Position numbers and translations under genes: made by a program. Source: Carboxydothermus pertinax (GTDB taxonomy: Bacteria > Bacillota > Z-2901 > Carboxydothermales > Carboxydothermaceae). From it: a stretch of 52,994 nt of DNA. This document shows positions 41,249-49,470 of the stretch, one piece after another; position 1 is the stretch's first letter; each line of letters starts with the position of its first letter. Under the pieces are notes generated by a model. That model saw nothing but the letters and a program-made list of their open reading frames with translations. It was not told where the DNA came from and searched no databases. Location: the NCBI RefSeq assembly GCF_001950255.1, contig NZ_BDJK01000036.1, positions 1 through 52,994 of the forward strand. The letters are read 5' to 3'.

Positions 41249-42412
41249 TTGAATTACAGCAAAATTCGCTATGCTATTGCTTTCGGCCATTTCTGGATAG
41301 ATTTTTACGCCAATGTGTTAGCTTCAACGATGTATCTTTTAGCCCGGGATTTAAACTTAAGCCTCACCCGCCAGGGGATTTTGGTGGCGGTAGTTTCGTT
41401 TGCTGGCTCGGTAATGCAACCGTATTTGGGCTACCTAGTGGATAAACGGGGAAAAAGCGCCTATCTTTTATTAAGCCTTTTGGTAATGGGTTTACTTACT
41501 ACTGCTACCGGCCTGTTTCAAAATTTTTATCTTGTTTTAATCCTTTTTACTTTAGGAGCCCTCGGTTCAGCCCTTTACCACCCCTTAGGGTCTGTGCTCA
41601 CTACCAGCATCAGCGAAAAGAAAAACACTGCCGTTTCCTTTTATGTCACCTGGGGTAATATCGGTTACTCCTTAGCCCCGGTAATTCTGGTACCGGTAGT
41701 GGAAGTATTAGGACGAAAAGGGCTTTTTCTTTTTTCCCTGCCCGTATTTTTAGCCTTAATCTTTCTTTATCTAACAAAAAGCCATAAGCTGCCCATGCCC
41801 CACGAAGAGCGTAAGGAAGCTCTGCCCTCCTTTCGGGCTACAATAAAAAGCGCTTTTTTGGGCCTCCTGCTACTAAATTTAATTGTTTGGGGCCGAGCCT
41901 GGGTGCAAGTTGCCCTTGGTAACTATTCTATTCAGTATTTTCTGCATCAGGGACTTTCGGCCAACCAAAGTAGTATTCTCCTCTCGGCCTACCTTTTGGC
42001 AGGAACAGGAGGGGTGGTAGCGGGTGGTTTTGTCAGTGAAAAGCACGGAGAAAAATTTACCCTGCTTTCTACTTTTCTTTTATCCGGAATAACCTTAGCT
42101 ATAATGTTTTTCACTCCACCCCCGCTTTCCTGGTTTGGTATGCTTTTAACTGGCTTTCTTTTAAACATGTCGTTCCCGGCCACCATTGTGATGGGGCAGA
42201 ATTTAATTCCGGAAAACGCCGGAATGGTTTCCGGGATGATGATGGGTCTGGCGTTCGGTCTTGGAGGAATGGGTGCTATGCTTACTGGTACCATTGCTGA
42301 CTACACCAGTCTTGCTTTTTCACTAAAGCTTTTAGTGGTAATTCCCTTTATTATCTCAGCTTTAACGGTTGTTTATTTTCAAAAGTATTCTCTGGTTAAA
42401 GCCATAAGATAA
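41249..42412 (+). CDS. MFS transporter (fosmidomycin-resistance/Fsr-like)
   Basis: 387 residues from TTG 41249, eight bases behind AGGAGGG; the in-frame ATG at 41210 lies before that site. Twelve hydrophobic segments. The first ones read FGHFWIDFYANVLASTMYLL, LVAVVSFAGSVMQPYLGYLVDKRGKSAYLL (the MFS loop 2-3 motif) and LGSALYHPLGSVLTT. VAGGFVSEKHGEKF is the second-half equivalent. The GHFWIDFYA and ALYHP patterns are typical of the Fsr family. Substrates vary widely, so no drug should be assumed. It precedes degV in the same direction but has its own gap. Confidence 0.85.
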   Translation: MNYSKIRYAIAFGHFWIDFYANVLASTMYLLARDLNLSLTRQGILVAVVSFAGSVMQPYLGYLVDKRGKSAYLLLSLLVMGLLTTATGLFQNFYLVLILFTLGALGSALYHPLGSVLTTSISEKKNTAVSFYVTWGNIGYSLAPVILVPVVEVLGRKGLFLFSLPVFLALIFLYLTKSHKLPMPHEERKEALPSFRATIKSAFLGLLLLNLIVWGRAWVQVALGNYSIQYFLHQGLSANQSSILLSAYLLAGTGGVVAGGFVSEKHGEKFTLLSTFLLSGITLAIMFFTPPPLSWFGMLLTGFLLNMSFPATIVMGQNLIPENAGMVSGMMMGLAFGLGGMGAMLTGTIADYTSLAFSLKLLVVIPFIISALTVVYFQKYSLVKAIR

Positions 42413-42482
42413 TAATTTTTGACATATTTCGATATTTTTTGTATATTTAAGATAATTAATTATTTGTTGGAGGTTTTACAAT

Positions 42483-43331
42483 TTGCGCAAGTTTAAAATT
42501 TTTACCGACAGTACCTTAGATTTACCCGAAGAGATTGTAAAAGAAGAGGGAATTGAGATTATTCCTCTTTCCGTTAATTTCCCCGACGGCAAGAGTTATT
42601 TTGACCGCTTAGAAATTTCTGCTAAAGAGTTTTTAGCGCGGATGAAAGAGTATGTAGAATTACCCAAAACCAGTCAACCTTCACCCCATCATTTTTTAGA
42701 AGCGTTTAAAAATGCGGTCCATCATTTGGAAAATGCCGGTGAGGTGGTATTTTTAGGGCTATCCTCTCGACTTTCAGGAACTTGGCAAAATGCCAAAATA
42801 GCAGCAGAAATGATCAGCAAAAAAATTACGGTTATTGATTCTAAAACAAGTTCTCTCGGCCTTGGAATTTTAGCCCTTAGGGTTTCGGAGTGGTTAAAGG
42901 AAGGCTGTGAACGGGAAGAACTTTTACACCGGGTGGAAAAATTTAAAGAAGAGCACCGCCTCTTTTTTACCGTGGAAACTATGGAAAATCTGGTCAAAGG
43001 CGGACGGGTTTCCCGGATGAAAGAATTAATGGCTAATTTTTTAAATATAAAGCCCATATTTCATAGGACACCTGAGGGTGAAATCGGTCACTTGGAAAAT
43101 GTTCGGGGAAGAAAAAAGGCTATTCAACGATTAATTGAACTTGCCGAGCAACACGGCAAAAATTTTGAAGAAAAAATTATCGGCATCACCCATGCGGGAG
43201 CCTTAGAAGACGCTCTTTTGTTAAAAGAAAAACTGTTAGAACGGCTAAAACCGAAAAAAATTATTTTATCCGAATTAAGTCCGGTCCTCGCCACCCACGG
43301 CGGTGAAGGAACGTTACTTGTGACCTATTAA
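42483..43331 (+). CDS. DegV family fatty-acid-binding protein
   Basis: 282 residues, starting at TTG 42483 behind GGAGG. The family pattern is clear: FTDSTLDLPEEIVKEEGIEIIPLSV at the N-terminus, LPKTSQPSPHHFLEAFKN near residue 60, LSSRLSGTWQNAKIA near 93 and the TMENLVKGGRVSRMKELMANFLNIKPIF near 165. The C-terminal region (SPVLATHGGEGTLLVTY) is also typical, with the THGGEG binding motif. DegV proteins bind a fatty acid and, in some Firmicutes, act as FakB partners of a fatty-acid kinase; no fakA is visible here. It ends at a repeat-type hairpin. Confidence 0.93.
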   Translation: MRKFKIFTDSTLDLPEEIVKEEGIEIIPLSVNFPDGKSYFDRLEISAKEFLARMKEYVELPKTSQPSPHHFLEAFKNAVHHLENAGEVVFLGLSSRLSGTWQNAKIAAEMISKKITVIDSKTSSLGLGILALRVSEWLKEGCEREELLHRVEKFKEEHRLFFTVETMENLVKGGRVSRMKELMANFLNIKPIFHRTPEGEIGHLENVRGRKKAIQRLIELAEQHGKNFEEKIIGITHAGALEDALLLKEKLLERLKPKKIILSELSPVLATHGGEGTLLVTY

Positions 43332-43336
43332 AAGAT

Positions 43337-43388
43337 AAGGGACGGTTCTAGGATGCGTAGAAATAGCACGCTCATAGAACCGTCCCTT
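43337..43388. repeat. Inverted repeat with GGGACGGTTCTA arms, bidirectional terminator
   Basis: AAGGGACGGTTCTA (43337-43350) and TAGAACCGTCCCTT (43375-43388), 14 bp, with an inner GCGT/ACGC pair (43355-43358, 43368-43371). Plus-strand tail TTTTATT. It sits between convergent degV and the second hsp20. The AGATAAGGGAC edge is shared with 36820-36871. The form resembles REP-like elements associated with TnpA/Y1 transposases; no transposase is in this window. Confidence 0.78.
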
Positions 43389-43392
43389 TTAT

Positions 43393-43830
43393 TCACTGGA
43401 TTTCCAGGCGGCGAGCCCGGGGATTATTTTTGCCGGATTTTTTCATCCGTACCTCTAAAATACCATTTTGGTAAGAAGCCCGGGCATGATCCGGTTCAAC
43501 TTCCGCCGGTAGAGCGATAGTTCTTGAAAATTTGCCGTAGTAACGTTCACTTCGGTAGAATCTTTCCTGTTTGTGCTCCCGCTCATCCCGGATCTCGCCT
43601 CTTAAGGTGAGGCTTTCCGGCTCCACAATTACTTCAAGATCTTCTTTGGCATTAAGTCCCGGTATTTCCGCCCGAACAACTACGTCTGCCCCCTCTTCAA
43701 AAATTTCTACCTTGGGAGCAAAAATTCTGGAAGGGGTAAAAGGTTCGAAAAAATCCCCCCGCTCAAAAAACCTCTCCATCTGATTTTTAAAATTTAACAT
43801 TTCCCGCCAGGGGTCAAAAGGTATAAGCAT
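43393..43830 (-). CDS. Small heat-shock protein (Hsp20 family), second copy
   Basis: 145 residues. The alpha-crystallin domain is complete: PKVEIFEEGADVVVRAEIPGLNAKEDLEVIVEPESLTLRGEI, ERYYGKFSRTIALPAEVEP and the signature ASYQNGILEVRMKKSG. Compared with the copy at 40740 it is diverged, especially at the N-terminus (MLIPFDPWREMLNFKNQMERFF). The start ATG at 43830 has its SD (GGAGG, 43842-43838) inside a 7-bp stem, so translation may be heat-dependent. It begins 52 bases after the metQ stop with no terminator in between, so it could be co-transcribed with the methionine transporter or have its own promoter. Confidence 0.93.
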   Translation of the reverse strand: MLIPFDPWREMLNFKNQMERFFERGDFFEPFTPSRIFAPKVEIFEEGADVVVRAEIPGLNAKEDLEVIVEPESLTLRGEIRDEREHKQERFYRSERYYGKFSRTIALPAEVEPDHARASYQNGILEVRMKKSGKNNPRARRLEIQ

Positions 43831-43837
43831 TTTATCA

Positions 43838-43860
43838 CCTCCATTTAATTAGCATGGAGG
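43838..43860 (-). promoter_or_regulatory. SD-sequestering hairpin, candidate RNA thermometer
   Basis: On the minus strand, CCTCCAT (43860-43854) pairs with ATGGAGG (43844-43838) around a 9-base loop. The second arm contains the GGAGG ribosome site of hsp20, which ends seven bases before the ATG. A stem that hides the site until heated is the logic of thermometers ahead of small heat-shock genes. On the plus strand the same hairpin is followed by CTTTTTT, so it could also be an antisense-side terminator. Confidence 0.6.
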
Positions 43861-43882
43861 CTTTTTTGGTTTTTATGCAAAA

Positions 43883-44680
43883 TTAATTTAAAGGCACTAC
43901 CGCCCCATTGTACTTTTCATTGATAAATTTCTTGATTTCTTCGGACTTTAAAGCTTCGGACAGTTTTTTAATTTCTTCGCGATTTTCATCACCTTTGCGC
44001 ACAGCCAAAACATTGCCAAAAGTCTCGGCCGCTTCCGAATTGGCATCTTCGGCAATTAACGCATCTTTAGGAGAAAGCTTGGCTTCCTGGGCATAGTTAC
44101 CGTTAATTACCGCCCCATCGAGGTCATCTAAGGACCGCGGCAGCTGGGCTGCTTCTAATTCCACCACATCCACTTTCTTGGAAGTTATATCCTTTACCGT
44201 TGCTTTAATCCCAAGGCCCGGTTTTAAGGTTATAAGACCTGCTTTTTCTAAGAGAGCCAGAGCCCTCCCACCGTTGGTAGGATCGTTTGGAATACCTATT
44301 TTGGCTCCAGGTTTAAACTCATTAATACTCTTTACCTTTTTGGAATAAAGCCCCATCGGCTCAAAGTGAACTTTCACGGTCCAGGTAAGGTTAAGTCCCC
44401 GGTCTTTGTTAAACTGCTCTAAATACGGCACATGCTGAAAATAGTTGGCATCCAGCTCTTTTTCCGCCAAAGCGATATTGGGCTTTACATAGTCGGTAAA
44501 CTCGATAATCTCCAGTTTGATGCCTTCCTTTTCTAAAATCGGCTGCACCTGCCGTAAAATTTCCGCATGGGGTACCGGGGTCGCCCCAACTTTTAAAACT
44601 TTTTCTGTAGCTTTTTGGCTTCCGCAGCCAAAAAGGCCCAGGGTTAAAATTAACACTAAAGCTACCAAAACTTTTTTCAT
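43883..44680 (-). CDS. metQ: MetQ methionine-binding lipoprotein
   Basis: 265 residues. A lipoprotein signal (MKKVLVALVLILTLGLFGCG, lipid-attached Cys19) is followed by KVLKVGATPVPHAEILRQVQPIL, the NlpA/MetQ signature. EFTDYVKPNIALAEKELDANYFQHVPYLEQF, LYSKKVKSINEFKPGAKIGIPNDPTNGGRALALLEKAGLI and the residues NGNYAQEA complete the ligand site. It captures methionine outside the membrane for MetNI. Expressed from the SAM-riboswitch promoter at 46577-46605, last of the three transporter genes. A strong AAGGAGGAGGAG site precedes it. Confidence 0.94.
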   Translation of the reverse strand: MKKVLVALVLILTLGLFGCGSQKATEKVLKVGATPVPHAEILRQVQPILEKEGIKLEIIEFTDYVKPNIALAEKELDANYFQHVPYLEQFNKDRGLNLTWTVKVHFEPMGLYSKKVKSINEFKPGAKIGIPNDPTNGGRALALLEKAGLITLKPGLGIKATVKDITSKKVDVVELEAAQLPRSLDDLDGAVINGNYAQEAKLSPKDALIAEDANSEAAETFGNVLAVRKGDENREEIKKLSEALKSEEIKKFINEKYNGAVVPLN

Positions 44681-44699
44681 CTTAACTCCTCCTCCTTAA

Positions 44700-45347
44700 T
44701 TATTTTGTTTTATATTTACGGGCCAAAAAATTGCCCGTAGCCTGCACCATCTCCACCAGAGCCACCAAAATAGCCACAGTTATAAGCATCACATCCGTTT
44801 GAAACCGCATGTAGCCATACCGGACTCCGAGGTCTCCCAGCCCCCCGCCACCAATGGCTCCGGCCATGGCCGAATAACCAATAATAGCTATAGCCGTATT
44901 GGTCAGGCTTAAGATAATCCCGCTACGCGCTTCAGGCAGGAGAACTTTAAAAATAATCTGGCGCGTATTAGCCCCCATGGCCCGGGCAGCTTCCACAACC
45001 CCGGGATCAATTTCCCGGAGATTGGCCTCAATTAACCGGGCAACAAAGGGAGCCGCCCCAATCGTTAAAGGTACTATCGCTGCACTGCTACCGATAGACG
45101 TTCCAGCAATGAGGCGGGTTATAGGAGTAACCGCCAGCATCAGGATTACAAAAGGCGCCGAGCGCAAGACATTTACTATTGAACCCAAAAAATTATAAAC
45201 TACAGGTCTAGGCATTATCCCACCGCTTGAAACAACATTTAAGAAAACTCCCAAGGGAATACCGATTACCGCTGCAAAAAAAAGGGCTAGCCCTGTCATG
45301 TAAAGAGTTTCATACGTAGCCTTTAATATTTCCGGCCAAAATCCCAC
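44700..45347 (-). CDS. metI: MetI methionine ABC transporter permease
   Basis: 215 residues, five predicted transmembrane helices. MetI family blocks: ETLYMTGLALFFAAVIGIPLGVFL, LRSAPFVILMLAVTPITRLIAGTSIGSSAAIVPLTIGAAPFVARLIEANLREID and the EAA loop VEAARAMGANTRQIIFKVLLPEA near residues 118-140. The C-terminal SAMAGAIGGGGLGDLGVRYGYMRF is also diagnostic. Start GTG 45347 behind GGAGGTGG, two bases after metN, and metQ follows 19 bases downstream. Together they form the MetNIQ high-affinity importer. Confidence 0.95.
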   Translation of the reverse strand: MGFWPEILKATYETLYMTGLALFFAAVIGIPLGVFLNVVSSGGIMPRPVVYNFLGSIVNVLRSAPFVILMLAVTPITRLIAGTSIGSSAAIVPLTIGAAPFVARLIEANLREIDPGVVEAARAMGANTRQIIFKVLLPEARSGIILSLTNTAIAIIGYSAMAGAIGGGGLGDLGVRYGYMRFQTDVMLITVAILVALVEMVQATGNFLARKYKTK

Positions 45348-45349
45348 TT

Positions 45350-46363
45350 CTACACCACCTCCATTTTTACCGAAAGCTCGGTTAAAATTTGCCGTACCCG
45401 GGCTCTTTTCCTTTCATCACCAAAAATTTCTACCGCTAAAACTCCATAGGGAACCTCTTTTAAATGACCGATATTGCCATAAAGAATACTTAAATCCACG
45501 CCCGTTTCTTTAATTATCCTGGACACCACCGGCTCACCGGCGGTATTGCCGGCAAACCGAAGCAAAAGTACTTCCCGGTCAACTCTTTTATCCCGGGCTT
45601 GAAGCAGAACCTCTTCAGGTAAATCACGACTTATTACGGTATTGACAAACTCTTTGGTAATAGGATGCCAGGGGTTTAAAAAGACGTCGGTAACTCTCCC
45701 TTCTTCTACCACCCGTCCGTTGTCCATTACTGCCACCCGGTCACAGATTTCGGTAATCACCCGCATTTCATGGGTAATAATAACTATAGTAATCCCAAGT
45801 TTTTGGTTAATTTCGCTCAACAACTTTAAAATCTGCCCCGTAGTTTGCGGATCCAAAGCAGAAGTGGGTTCATCACAGAGAAGAATTTTCGGGTTTGCGG
45901 CAATCGCCCGGGCAATCCCCACCCGTTGTTTTTGTCCGCCGGAAAGTTCTCTTGGATAGCTATCCGCTTTATCCAAAAGCCCCACCAGCTCCAGGACTTC
46001 CATAACCCGTTTTTTAATCTGATCTTTTGGATAACCCCCTATCTCTAAAGGAAAGGCCACATTTCCAAAAACGGTACGGGAATCCAAGAGGTTAAAATGC
46101 TGAAAGATCATTCCGATTTTCTGGCGTAAGTTTAAAAGCTCTTTAGCCTTAAGGCCGGTAATCTCCACTCCGTCCACCCAAACTTCTCCGGCCGTAGGTC
46201 GGACAAGACCGTTTATTGCCCGTAACAATGACGATTTTCCTGCACCGGATAAACCGATGATGCCAAAGATTTCACCTTTTTTTATTTCTAAATTGACGTT
46301 ATCTACTGCCGTTAAATCTCTTTTACCGGAATAAGTGATGCTTAAGTTTTTAATAATAATCAC
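45350..46363 (-). CDS. metN: MetN methionine ABC transporter ATPase
   Basis: 337 residues from GTG 46363, five bases after GAGGTGG; a longer frame to 46498 runs through the SAM aptamer and is not a coding extension. Walker A GLSGAGKSS near residue 38, Q-loop GMIFQHFNLLDSRTV, ABC signature LSGGQKQRVGIARAI, Walker B ILLCDEPTSALDP, switch His in IVIITHEM. The C-terminal ACT-like NIL domain (EPVVSRIIKETGVDLSILYGNI) is the methionine-sensing part typical of MetN. It powers uptake of D/L-methionine with metI and metQ. Confidence 0.95.
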   Translation of the reverse strand: MIIIKNLSITYSGKRDLTAVDNVNLEIKKGEIFGIIGLSGAGKSSLLRAINGLVRPTAGEVWVDGVEITGLKAKELLNLRQKIGMIFQHFNLLDSRTVFGNVAFPLEIGGYPKDQIKKRVMEVLELVGLLDKADSYPRELSGGQKQRVGIARAIAANPKILLCDEPTSALDPQTTGQILKLLSEINQKLGITIVIITHEMRVITEICDRVAVMDNGRVVEEGRVTDVFLNPWHPITKEFVNTVISRDLPEEVLLQARDKRVDREVLLLRFAGNTAGEPVVSRIIKETGVDLSILYGNIGHLKEVPYGVLAVEIFGDERKRARVRQILTELSVKMEVV

Positions 46364-46389
46364 TATTACCACCTCTTTTGCAAAAAAAT

Positions 46390-46415
46390 AACCCTCTTCC
46401 GGATAGAAGAGGGTT
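46390..46415 (-). terminator. Terminator of the SAM riboswitch
   Basis: AACCCTCTTC / GAAGAGGGTT, 10-bp stem with a 6-base loop; the minus strand continues ATTTTTTTG. It lies between the S-box aptamer and metN. Confidence 0.92.
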
Positions 46416-46423
46416 TTTACTCC

Positions 46424-46531
46424 TCCTCTTATCTCCCGGAATATCATCCGCAGGAATTGGCACCATTGCCAAATATTTGGCCGGTTGCCGGGCTTCATCG
46501 GGCCAGTCCCTCCGCCACTCTTGATAAGAGG
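46424..46531 (-). promoter_or_regulatory. SAM-I riboswitch (S-box)
   Basis: Minus strand CTCTTATCAAGAG, then GGCGGAGGGACTGGCCC, GATGAAGCCCGGCAACC, GGTGCCAATTCCTGC and a closing GATAAGAG that pairs with the 5' end. These are the conserved blocks of the S-box. It precedes metN-metI-metQ, so expression falls when SAM is plentiful. Confidence 0.97.
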
Positions 46532-46576
46532 CGATCTATGTCATCGCCGCTATTTAGTTCATATAAACTGAGTTTG

Positions 46577-46605
46577 ATTTTAAATTCGAAACTACCACCT
46601 GTCAA
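46577..46605 (-). promoter_or_regulatory. Sigma-A promoter of the met operon
   Basis: TTGACA (46605-46600), 17-base spacer, TAAAAT (46582-46577) on the minus strand, about 45 bases before the SAM aptamer. Confidence 0.85.
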
Positions 46606-46639
46606 GCCCCTTTGAAAAAGTTTTAATTTTTTAAATTTT

Positions 46640-47488
46640 CTATGCTGCCTCCCGTTTATTAAAAAGATTTATTCCTAGAATTACCACTCCCACCAGGTAA
46701 AGAAGCGTATAGCCGATAAAGTATAAGCTTGGGGGATTGGCGCTGCCAAATAAGGCTAAAGGTCCGGCAAAGTTGCTAACTCCAGAAAAAATATACGACA
46801 CCCCTTTGCGGTAAATAGCGTCGGTAGGAAGGATAATACTGGTTAAAAGACCGATTTCTTGCAAAATTTTCGTTTGTCCGGGAAAGAAGCTTGCCACCTG
46901 TTCCATCATCCCTCCAACCAGCGAGGCCATATACAGGGTAAAAGCAAAAAAACCGTTAGCCACCGGCGACAGCCGTACCGACCCGGTCAACGTCACCGCC
47001 GTTAAAATAAGCGGCATGCCGCTTAAGATAAGTCCTGCAAGCCAGACATTTTGGGGGATAAAACCTGTAATAACGTAAAACTCGGCTACCAGTGCAAAGA
47101 TTAAAACCATTGCCGCAACCATGCCCAAAAGACCATAGCCAAGAAATTTTCCCAAAAATACCTCCCATTTTTTTATGGGGCGTACCAGTAGCGGCTGTAA
47201 AAGCCAGGCTTCTAATTCTCCGGAAATCGCCCCAACCGCACTAAATACCGCTATTACGTTTACTGCAAAGGAGGCGAAAAACAAGCCAAAGGAAAAGAAA
47301 AAATTTAAGAGAATATAATGCTGTAAAGCCAGATCAGGAGTAGGGTTTTTATAAATTTTTAAATTCTCGCTGATAAAATAAAGGCCTGTACCGAAAAGAA
47401 CAAGGTAAACCGCCGCTAAAATGACAATTACCAAAAGAGTTTTCCTGCGCACCGCTTCCCTTAAGGTATAACTAATTATCTGCCCCAT
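46640..47488 (-). CDS. ABC-2 family membrane permease
   Basis: 282 residues from ATG 47488 behind GGTGGAGGG; the start lies within the end of the ATPase gene (17-base overlap). Six hydrophobic segments: TLLVIVILAAVYLVLFGTGLYF at the N-terminus, the FFASFAVNVIAVFSAVGAISGELEAWLLQPLLVRPIKKWEVFLGKFLGYGLLGMVAAMVLIF block, then three more helices. The ELEAWLLQPLLVRPI loop is the ABC-2 cytosolic coupling motif. It forms an exporter with the ATPase upstream. The substrate is unknown. It is the last gene of the sigma-factor operon. Confidence 0.82.
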   Translation of the reverse strand: MGQIISYTLREAVRRKTLLVIVILAAVYLVLFGTGLYFISENLKIYKNPTPDLALQHYILLNFFFSFGLFFASFAVNVIAVFSAVGAISGELEAWLLQPLLVRPIKKWEVFLGKFLGYGLLGMVAAMVLIFALVAEFYVITGFIPQNVWLAGLILSGMPLILTAVTLTGSVRLSPVANGFFAFTLYMASLVGGMMEQVASFFPGQTKILQEIGLLTSIILPTDAIYRKGVSYIFSGVSNFAGPLALFGSANPPSLYFIGYTLLYLVGVVILGINLFNKREAA

Positions 47489-48377
47489 TTTTGCCCTCCA
47501 CCGCTTGGATAAATAATTCCTCGAGCGCCGCTTTAAACGGCCGAACCTCATAAATATTAGCTCCCCCGAGGACCAATTCCCGCATCATTGCCGGTACTTC
47601 TTCTTCGCTTACACCCAAAAGCTTTAACCCATTTGGGGCTTCCCCGGTTTGGTACTGGGATTTTAGTTTTTTAAGAAGAGCTTCGGGAATTTCCCCGCGG
47701 ATTAAAATCCCGCGTCCGGATAAAAGTTCCGCGAGTTTTCCCCGGGCTTTTATTTCCCCGCGATTAATAATTGCTACACTATCGGCTACCATTTCCACTT
47801 CTGATAAAAGATGGCTGTTTAAAAATACTGCTACTCCTTGTTTTTTAAGGTCAGTGATAATTTCCCGGACTTCAATCCGGCCTACCGGATCCAGAGCCGA
47901 TGTTGGTTCATCCAAAAATAAAAGTTCTGGCTCTCCTAATAAGGCCACTGCCAGGGCCAGCCGCTGGCGCATCCCCTGGCTATAGGTCTTGATTCTACTA
48001 TCTTTTCGCTCCCAAAGCTTGTTCTGGGTTAAAACCTCTTCTATTCTTCTCTTTAACTTTTTATCTGGAAGGTAGAGGAGTTTCCCGTGAAAGCGCAAAA
48101 GCTCTTCTGCCGTCATCCACTCCGGCAGGCGAATATTCTCCGGGAGATAGCCTACCTTACGACGGACGTGCAAGTCTTCCGGGCTTTTCCCAAAAAGCCG
48201 TATCGTCCCCAAGGTAGGTTTTAATAAGCCTAAGGCAGTTTTCACAAAGGTACTTTTCCCGGCACCGTTTGGCCCTAAAAAAGCAAAGATTTCTCCGGGG
48301 GAAACCCCCAGAGAAATGTTCCGGCACCCTATTTCCCGGCCATAATATTTTGTTAAATCGACACTTTCTAATACCAT
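47472..48377 (-). CDS. ABC transporter ATPase
   Basis: 301 residues. Walker A FLGPNGAGKSTFVKTALG near residue 33, Q-loop GYLPENIRLPEW, signature YSQGMRQRLALAVALLG near 131, Walker B LLFLDEPTSALDP and switch His in FLNSHLLSEVE. The C-terminal part is the extension common in exporter ATPases of the CcmA type. It overlaps the permease and starts one base after the anti-sigma stop. The linkage to an ECF sigma/anti-sigma pair parallels sigY-yxlFG of Bacillus and suggests envelope-stress or export control. Confidence 0.9.
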   Translation of the reverse strand: MVLESVDLTKYYGREIGCRNISLGVSPGEIFAFLGPNGAGKSTFVKTALGLLKPTLGTIRLFGKSPEDLHVRRKVGYLPENIRLPEWMTAEELLRFHGKLLYLPDKKLKRRIEEVLTQNKLWERKDSRIKTYSQGMRQRLALAVALLGEPELLFLDEPTSALDPVGRIEVREIITDLKKQGVAVFLNSHLLSEVEMVADSVAIINRGEIKARGKLAELLSGRGILIRGEIPEALLKKLKSQYQTGEAPNGLKLLGVSEEEVPAMMRELVLGGANIYEVRPFKAALEELFIQAVEGKNGADN

Positions 48378-48378
48378 G

Positions 48379-49470
48379 TTACCAGCTAAGCCCCCTTGCT
48401 ACTTCTAAAAGGGTTTCTTTATCAAGAGAGCTTTCAATTACGGTAAGAATTCCCCCCTTTAAAAACACCAGCACCCGATAGCTTCCCCCCGATTGTTCAA
48501 GCATCTTTCCGGTTACACCGGCGATTTTAACATCTTCCACCAATGTTCCCTTGTAAACCGGTATCACCAGGGCGCTGTTTAAATCACCGGCAAGTCCTGC
48601 CAGAGAGCTTTTTAGGTCTCCGGGGATCCCCGGCAGCTCTAAGAGAACTTCGGCAATTTCTTCCGGCGTAATCCTGGCCCGGGTTTTTATTTCCGGTACT
48701 GCCTGACGAGTAATGCTAAGATAACCACCATTATTACCGCCACCTGTGAGGTTGTAATTGGCCCGGTAACCAGGGTTTACGCTGATGTTTAACTCTTTCC
48801 CCTCCAGGATTTCCGGAAATAGCTTCTTGGCTCCCAAAAATTTCAGCTGCCTGTTCATCTCCTTAACATTAACTTTCACTGTTAATTTAAATCCTTCCCC
48901 TTGGTATAAATTATTCAATTGCGCATGTTTTTCCAAAGTTGAAGGTAAATTTTCCGGAACGGGATTTAAAGAAGCCGGGATATTTTTAATATCATTGGGA
49001 GCCAAATCCCGCGGTTTTAAAGTCATCTCTCTTTTAACCTCAATAAGTCCTTCTATTTTGCTTACCCCTACCTTATTAAAAATATCGGAAAGTTTCTCCA
49101 GGTCCACCGCATTAACCGATACTACTTCGACCTTTTCAGCTCGGAAAAAGGTGTAAAGTTCATCGGCTATCGTTGGCGCCCCGCTCAGGATTAAAGCGGC
49201 CGCCGCTACCGCTGCCACCCGGGGTAAAATTGCATTTTGCCAGAATTTTCTCCTAAGGCTTGGCGTTTTAACCTTTTCGCCGCCAGTCAAAAGCGAAAGC
49301 TTTGCCGCGGTAAATTTTTTGGTAGCTTTAATTTCGTTAAACTTATCCCGGCATTTCAAGCACTCTTCAAGGTGTTCCTCTACTTTCCTCATTTCCCCTA
49401 ATTTTAGCTCATCATCCACATAAGCCATTAAAAGCCCCTCATCCAAACAACAGCCCTTCAAATTACTCAC
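48379..49470 (-). CDS. Anti-sigma factor with zinc-finger (zf-HC2) domain
   Basis: 363 residues. N-terminal residues 1-45 contain the zinc-binding His33-X3-Cys37-X2-Cys40 (EEHLEECLKCRDKFNEI), the binding site for ECF sigma factors. A transmembrane segment follows near residues 75-97 (ILPRVAAVAAAALILSGAPTIA). A large extracellular part comes next, with conserved repeats of hydrophobic residues (RITPEEIAEVLLELPGIPGDLKSSLAGLAGDL) but no named fold I can identify. It overlaps the sigma gene by eight bases, so the two are coupled. The outer domain should sense an envelope signal. Confidence 0.85.
   Translation of the reverse strand: MSNLKGCCLDEGLLMAYVDDELKLGEMRKVEEHLEECLKCRDKFNEIKATKKFTAAKLSLLTGGEKVKTPSLRRKFWQNAILPRVAAVAAAALILSGAPTIADELYTFFRAEKVEVVSVNAVDLEKLSDIFNKVGVSKIEGLIEVKREMTLKPRDLAPNDIKNIPASLNPVPENLPSTLEKHAQLNNLYQGEGFKLTVKVNVKEMNRQLKFLGAKKLFPEILEGKELNISVNPGYRANYNLTGGGNNGGYLSITRQAVPEIKTRARITPEEIAEVLLELPGIPGDLKSSLAGLAGDLNSALVIPVYKGTLVEDVKIAGVTGKMLEQSGGSYRVLVFLKGGILTVIESSLDKETLLEVARGLSW

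Noticed and set aside
46364-46498. N-terminal extension of metN
   Set aside because: The extra codons lie in the SAM aptamer and its terminator; GTG at 46363 has a ribosome site and gives the normal MetN N-terminus.
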